Assembly: GCA_949987565.1 (NCBI GenBank)
Contig: OX465111.1
Location: 15,846,359 to 15,910,358 of the forward strand
Length of the DNA: 64,000 bases
Source: Luidia sarsii
Taxonomy: Eukaryota; Echinodermata; Asteroidea; Paxillosida; Luidiidae
Direction of reading: 5' to 3'
How positions within the stretch are numbered: the first letter of the stretch is position 1; every line of letters begins with the position of its first letter. Below, in pieces: positions 63,301 through 64,000 of the stretch. Both the position numbers and the translations under genes were made by a program. The notes under the pieces were generated by a model, which had not been told where the DNA came from, ran no database searches, and was given only the letters and a program-made list of their open reading frames with translations.

Positions 63301-64000
63301 TACACAGCAATTCAACTTTTCTTTGAACTGGCCAGCCATGTTACCAGACCGAAATAGGAATTCACCACCCAATTGTATAACCGGCCTGGATTTTGCAGTG
63401 GGCTACTTGTCGGTCAAATTTTATGATGGGTGGCTACAATTGCCACATAATGTCCATCTACATGTACCAACACTTTTATAATGAACAGGCTGAATTCGGA
63501 TCGAGCTGCTTTCTGGTTATGCAGAAGTTCATGTTTATTCTTCAAGTCTAGAAAGTGTCTCTGAACAATAATTGGCCAAATAAGGATTGGAAGAAGATTG
63601 CTTTACTGGGAAGATAATTTTTACTGGGACTACCTTCTTTCTTTCTTTGCCTTGTTTTAGCTGGCCAGCAATGCCAGTTGGGGATAGCCTTCCACTGGCC
63701 CAAGACTATTTCAGCTGTCATTGGACCATCAGGCCACTGTTAAGTTAGAACCCTGAATTTGTAGAGGTCCTAGTCACTCAATACAGTGTGACACTGCCTT
63801 GTGCCACTCTGTCTTTCCTTACCTTCCTCTGACTCCTCCCTCACCCCTCCCACTAAACCAGGACCACGGTGCCAGTACAGAGGACCCTGCACTGCCAACC
63901 TAGACCCTTGTGTCAACGGTGGTACCTGCCAGCAGACATACCAGGGCGGGGGAGGCTTTGTCTACACCTGCCAGTGCCCTGTGGGCTTCAATGGTACCAA
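33282..64000 (+). CDS. crb: Gene 2: Crumbs homologue, 3' partial, 18 exons in window
   Basis: The joined exons give 6878 coding bases (about 2292 residues) in one frame. Order: signal peptide (1-22), N-terminal LamG-like (23-196), EGF array (197-1158), LamG (1159-1347), EGF, LamG (1391-1582), two EGFs, LamG (1646-1833), then further EGFs to the edge. The EGF with the insert C-L-Q-R-S-D-x-x-L-Y and F-P-G-x-F-S, and the three LamG/EGF alternations, match vertebrate CRB2 closely. Crumbs is an apical polarity determinant of epithelia whose short tail binds Pals1/Stardust and Par6; that tail lies beyond the window. ATG at 33282 has A at -3 and G at +4. Confidence 0.95.
33539..33660. mobile_element. 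Foldback element with about 50-bp arms
   Basis: Arms 33539-33590 and 33611-33660 are inverted copies, each with AGTCCGAGTAACTTGGACC. It lies in gene 2 intron 1. Confidence 0.85.
37992..38147. mobile_element. Short inverted-repeat element, copy 2
   Basis: Reverse-orientation relative of 7189-7333; ends GGTGAAATCGAC. It lies in gene 2 intron 1. Confidence 0.75.
39778..40299 (+). CDS. crb: Gene 2 exon 2: N-terminal LamG-like domain
   Basis: 522-bp phase 1-1 exon. It shows L-D-L-Q-S-T-S-G-T-L-L-N-F-R-T-C-E-G-G-E, F-S-V-A-V-R-P and G-S-G-F-I-G-C-I-E, the strand pattern and final G-C of laminin-G folds. Human CRB1 and CRB2 begin with EGFs, so this fourth LamG is a difference from the vertebrate paralogues. 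The weak similarity makes the domain call moderate. Confidence 0.78.
40300..42395 (+). other. Gene 2 intron 2
   Basis: AT-rich, with TACATGTA runs at about 41230-41370 and 41800-41860. No exon recognised. Confidence 0.6.
42396..42533 (+). CDS. crb: Gene 2 exon 3: EGF 1
   Basis: 138-bp phase 1-1 exon. It shows N-P-C-Y-T-H-P-C-K-N-Q-G-V-C and Y-T-C-R-C-P-A-R-Y-E-G, then H-C-Q-N-D. A clear EGF following the LamG-like domain. Confidence 0.92.
42534..46323 (+). other. Gene 2 intron 3 (3.8 kb)
   Basis: Contains a MITE copy (43416-43657), a poly-C tract near 43818-43830 and many TACATGTA runs, for example around 45740-45980. No exon recognised. Confidence 0.65.
43416..43657. mobile_element. MITE with terminal inverted repeats, copy 2
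   Basis: Second copy of the 21702-21944 element; termini GGGCCCAATTTCATAGAGCC and its inverted copy. It lies in gene 2 intron 3. Confidence 0.85.
46324..46542 (+). CDS. crb: Gene 2 exon 4: EGF 2 and start of EGF 3
   Basis: 219-bp phase 1-1 exon, CTCCTAG to GTATGG. It shows D-C-Q-N-G-G-I-C, Y-C-Q-C-T-H-D-F-E-G, then T-C-A-N-N-G-T-C and E-C-S-C-P-P, completed by G-F-S-G-D-N-C in the next exon. Confidence 0.93.
46662..46765. mobile_element. Small foldback element
   Basis: Arms at about 46662-46697 and 46729-46765 share GAGGTTTTGCCCTTG and its inverse. It lies in gene 2 intron 4. Confidence 0.7.
46885..47238 (+). CDS. crb: Gene 2 exon 5: EGFs 3-6
   Basis: 354-bp phase 1-1 exon with D-I-D-E-C-A, C-D-C-T-G-T-G-Y-T-G and D-V-D-E-C-S-S-D-P-C. 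The unusual two-residue longer loop T-G-T-G-Y is also present in human CRB2 (A-G-T-G-Y), supporting orthology. C-S-S-D-P-C fits the O-glucose consensus. Confidence 0.94.
47433..47781. mobile_element. Inverted-repeat element, copy 2 (AAAGCCCCTACACAAC family)
   Basis: Bounded by AAAGCCCCTACACAACATTGG and its inverse. About 349 bp; relative of 18406-18700. It ends about 90 bases before gene 2 exon 6. Confidence 0.85.
47874..47984 (+). CDS. crb: Gene 2 exon 6: EGF module
   Basis: 111-bp phase 1-1 exon. It opens with T-N-C, finishing the previous EGF, then N-I-D-D-C-I, F-I-C-V-D-G-V-D and F-T-C-E-C-P. The intron before it holds a long inverted-repeat element (47433-47781). Confidence 0.92.
48348..48432 (+). 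CDS. crb: Gene 2 exon 7: EGF first half
   Basis: 85-bp exon, phase 1 to phase 2. It shows G-S-C-V-D-Y-D-E-C-S-S-S-P-C-V-N-G-Q-C. The EGF is split and continues at 48836. The following intron has GGATGGGTTGGG-type G-rich simple sequence at about 48430-48680. Confidence 0.92.
48836..49063 (+). CDS. crb: Gene 2 exon 8: EGFs
   Basis: 228-bp phase 2-2 exon. It shows Y-R-C-E-C-P-P-G-Y-N-G-T-N-C, E-I-D-E-C-A-S-N-P-C, N-C-V-C-Q-P-G-F and D-C-F-A-D-P-C-Q-N-G-A-T-C. The last EGF is split before its fourth Cys. Confidence 0.94.
49504..49649 (+). CDS. crb: Gene 2 exon 9: EGFs
   Basis: 146-bp exon, phase 2 to phase 1. It starts F-T-C-D-C-M-P-G-Y-E-G-D-L-C, then E-T-D-E-C-A-A-A-P-C-Q-N-G-A-T-C and Y-A-C-V-C-L-P-G-Y-I. 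Confidence 0.94.
50392..51289 (+). CDS. crb: Gene 2 exon 10: eight consecutive EGFs
   Basis: 898-bp exon, phase 1 to phase 2, with eight EGFs. Several begin D-I-D-E-C or E-I-D-E-C (Ca2+-binding). C-E-S-A-P-C, C-A-S-M-P-C, C-T-S-T-P-C, C-A-S-G-P-C and C-A-S-N-P-C match the C-x-S-x-P-C O-glucosylation consensus. One EGF (L-G-V-T-C-N-V-T-A-G-Q-V-C) has a lengthened second loop. The array is contiguous with exon 11 after the 2.6-kb intron. Confidence 0.95.
51290..53862 (+). other. Gene 2 intron 10 (2.6 kb)
   Basis: Contains dense TACATGTA palindromes at about 52620-52690, 52840-52890, 53010-53130 and 53440-53530. No exon recognised. Confidence 0.7.
53863..55265 (+). CDS. crb: Gene 2 exon 11: EGFs, LamG 1 and a following EGF
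   Basis: 1403-bp exon, phase 2 to phase 1. It finishes the split EGF, then has five EGFs including the Crumbs-specific one with an insert (C-L-Q-R-S-D, F-P-G-E-F-S). LamG begins near 54570 (S-F-E-G-S-Q-F) and ends with S-Y-T-G-C-M-Q-D-I near 55060. An EGF follows (C-T-D-L-W, Y-S-C-D-C-D-I-G-Y). Two R-R-R-R motifs occur at 54896-54907 and 55106-55117. Confidence 0.96.
55636..56400 (+). CDS. crb: Gene 2 exon 12: LamG 2 and EGFs
   Basis: 765-bp phase 1-1 exon. LamG 2 starts A-T-F-R-N-E-D and contains L-A-F-R-T-R-E-T-D-G-L-L-F-F; it closes F-K-G-C-L-W-D-I. EGFs follow with D-P-C-E-N-G-G-T-C-T-V-T-W-N-D-F (W-N-D-F is shared with CRB2) and a second that ends at D-G-H-D-C, split by the next intron. 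Confidence 0.95.
56887..57806 (+). CDS. crb: Gene 2 exon 13: LamG 3 and three EGFs
   Basis: 920-bp exon, phase 1 to phase 0. It begins V-E-A-T-F-D-G, then L-R-V-R-T-R-N-A-N-G-I-L-Y-H and F-D-G-C-L-D-D-V. EGFs with I-C-N-A-I-V-C-E-N, N-V-N-E-C and E-I-D-E-C-Q-S-G-P-C follow. The end is set at T-L-C-G-V-L before GTAAGT (57807). Confidence 0.94.
58151..58222 (+). CDS. crb: Gene 2 exon 14: EGF first half
   Basis: 72-bp phase 0-0 exon with T-C-G-G-N-P-C-K-N-G-G-T-C. It is symmetric, so skipping it keeps the frame but would leave an orphan half EGF in exon 15. Confidence 0.88.
58560..58821 (+). CDS. crb: Gene 2 exon 15: EGFs
   Basis: 262-bp exon, phase 0 to phase 1. It shows F-E-C-T-C-L-T-G-Y-Q-G, E-I-D-Y-C-L-S-Q-P-C-Q-N-G-A-T-C and D-V-D-N-C-V, then C-L-C-A-P-G. 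The next intron begins with AGAC-type simple repeats (about 58905-58935). Confidence 0.93.
59285..59407 (+). CDS. crb: Gene 2 exon 16: EGF
   Basis: 123-bp phase 1-1 exon after a long poly-T acceptor. It shows F-E-G-T-F-C, D-I-N-D-C-D-P-N-P-C-Q-F-G-A-T-C and Y-I-C-T-C-L-S-G-F-E. It joins exon 17 in phase 1. Confidence 0.93.
59408..62370 (+). other. Gene 2 intron 16 (3.0 kb)
   Basis: Contains the foldback element 59443-59650 and AT-rich DNA. No exon recognised. Confidence 0.65.
59443..59650. mobile_element. Foldback element of the AATTTAGTGGGCC family, copy 2
   Basis: Arms 59494-59550 and 59562-59617 are inverted copies and carry GTCCTGCTAGGATCG. Flanking sequence matches the copy near 19640-19800. 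Confidence 0.85.
62371..62796 (+). CDS. crb: Gene 2 exon 17: EGF, Pro/Ser-rich linker, EGF-like
   Basis: 426-bp phase 1-1 exon. It starts V-N-C-S-V-D-I-N-E-C and carries an EGF with A-P-C-Q-N-G-G-T-C. A linker of about 45 residues follows (about 62525-62660), rich in Pro, Ser, Ala, Gly and Leu. A half-EGF-like Cys cluster ends at T-C-L-C-S-H-N-V-T. The acceptor is the purine-rich TTCAAAG, weaker than the others, but phase and the EGF continuation support it. Confidence 0.85.
62797..63861 (+). other. Gene 2 intron 17
   Basis: AT-rich, with a short TC-rich stretch near 62800. No exon recognised. Confidence 0.6.
63862..64000 (+). CDS. crb: Gene 2 exon 18: EGF, cut by window edge
   Basis: It starts in phase 1 after CTAAACCAG with P-R-C-Q-Y-R-G-P-C-T and continues D-P-C-V-N-G-G-T-C-Q-Q-T and Y-T-C-Q-C-P-V-G-F-N-G-T. 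A GGTACC near 63993 could be a donor, but G-T-N-C is the usual EGF ending, so the exon probably continues. Confidence 0.85.

Overview
This is animal genomic DNA with two large, intron-rich genes, both on the + strand and head to tail. Neither is complete: the first lacks its 5' end and the second its 3' end. The extracellular domain repertoire, the mostly phase-1 domain exons, many short palindromic transposons, and the abundant GTACATGTAC and TAGGCCTA words suggest an invertebrate deuterostome. I favour an echinoderm; a hemichordate or lancelet is possible. The species call is inference, since nothing here is diagnostic.

Gene 1 (1-28901) was rebuilt as 40 exons whose phases join without a break: 7140 coding bases, 2379 residues plus stop. 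It encodes a type I membrane protein. From the window edge the order is: five CUB/LDLa pairs (the first CUB cut by the edge), a somatomedin-B-like knot with a Thr/Pro linker, EGF, HYR, two small Cys-rich modules, two HYR-like modules, NIDO, AMOP, VWD, a cadherin-like module, several EGF modules, SEA, EGF, one transmembrane helix and a tail of about 70 residues. NIDO-AMOP-VWD is the core of MUC4, Mesh and related mucin-like proteins. The VWD has a GDPH motif and the SEA a G-S-V-I-V motif, both known autoproteolysis sites in relatives. One CUB-LDLa unit has recently been duplicated in place.

From 28902 to 33281 lie the gene 1 3' untranslated region, intergenic DNA, and the probable promoter and 5' leader of gene 2.

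Gene 2 (33282-64000 and beyond) is a Crumbs orthologue: signal peptide, an N-terminal LamG-like domain, a long EGF array, three further LamG domains separated by EGFs, then more EGFs. The membrane helix and cytoplasmic tail lie past the window. In 18 exons it gives 6878 coding bases, about 2292 residues. Its first intron is 6.4 kb. Two tetra-arginine motifs lie in or beside the first canonical LamG, and a Pro/Ser-rich linker interrupts the distal EGFs.

Introns hold at least seven families of short inverted-repeat (MITE-like) elements, several in both genes, an 89-bp tandem satellite, a GC-rich minisatellite, and from about 31.3 kb onward very many GTACATGTAC palindromes. No tRNA, rRNA, CRISPR or bacterial features were seen. 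Exon borders were read by eye from splice sites, frame and domain fit, without transcript support.
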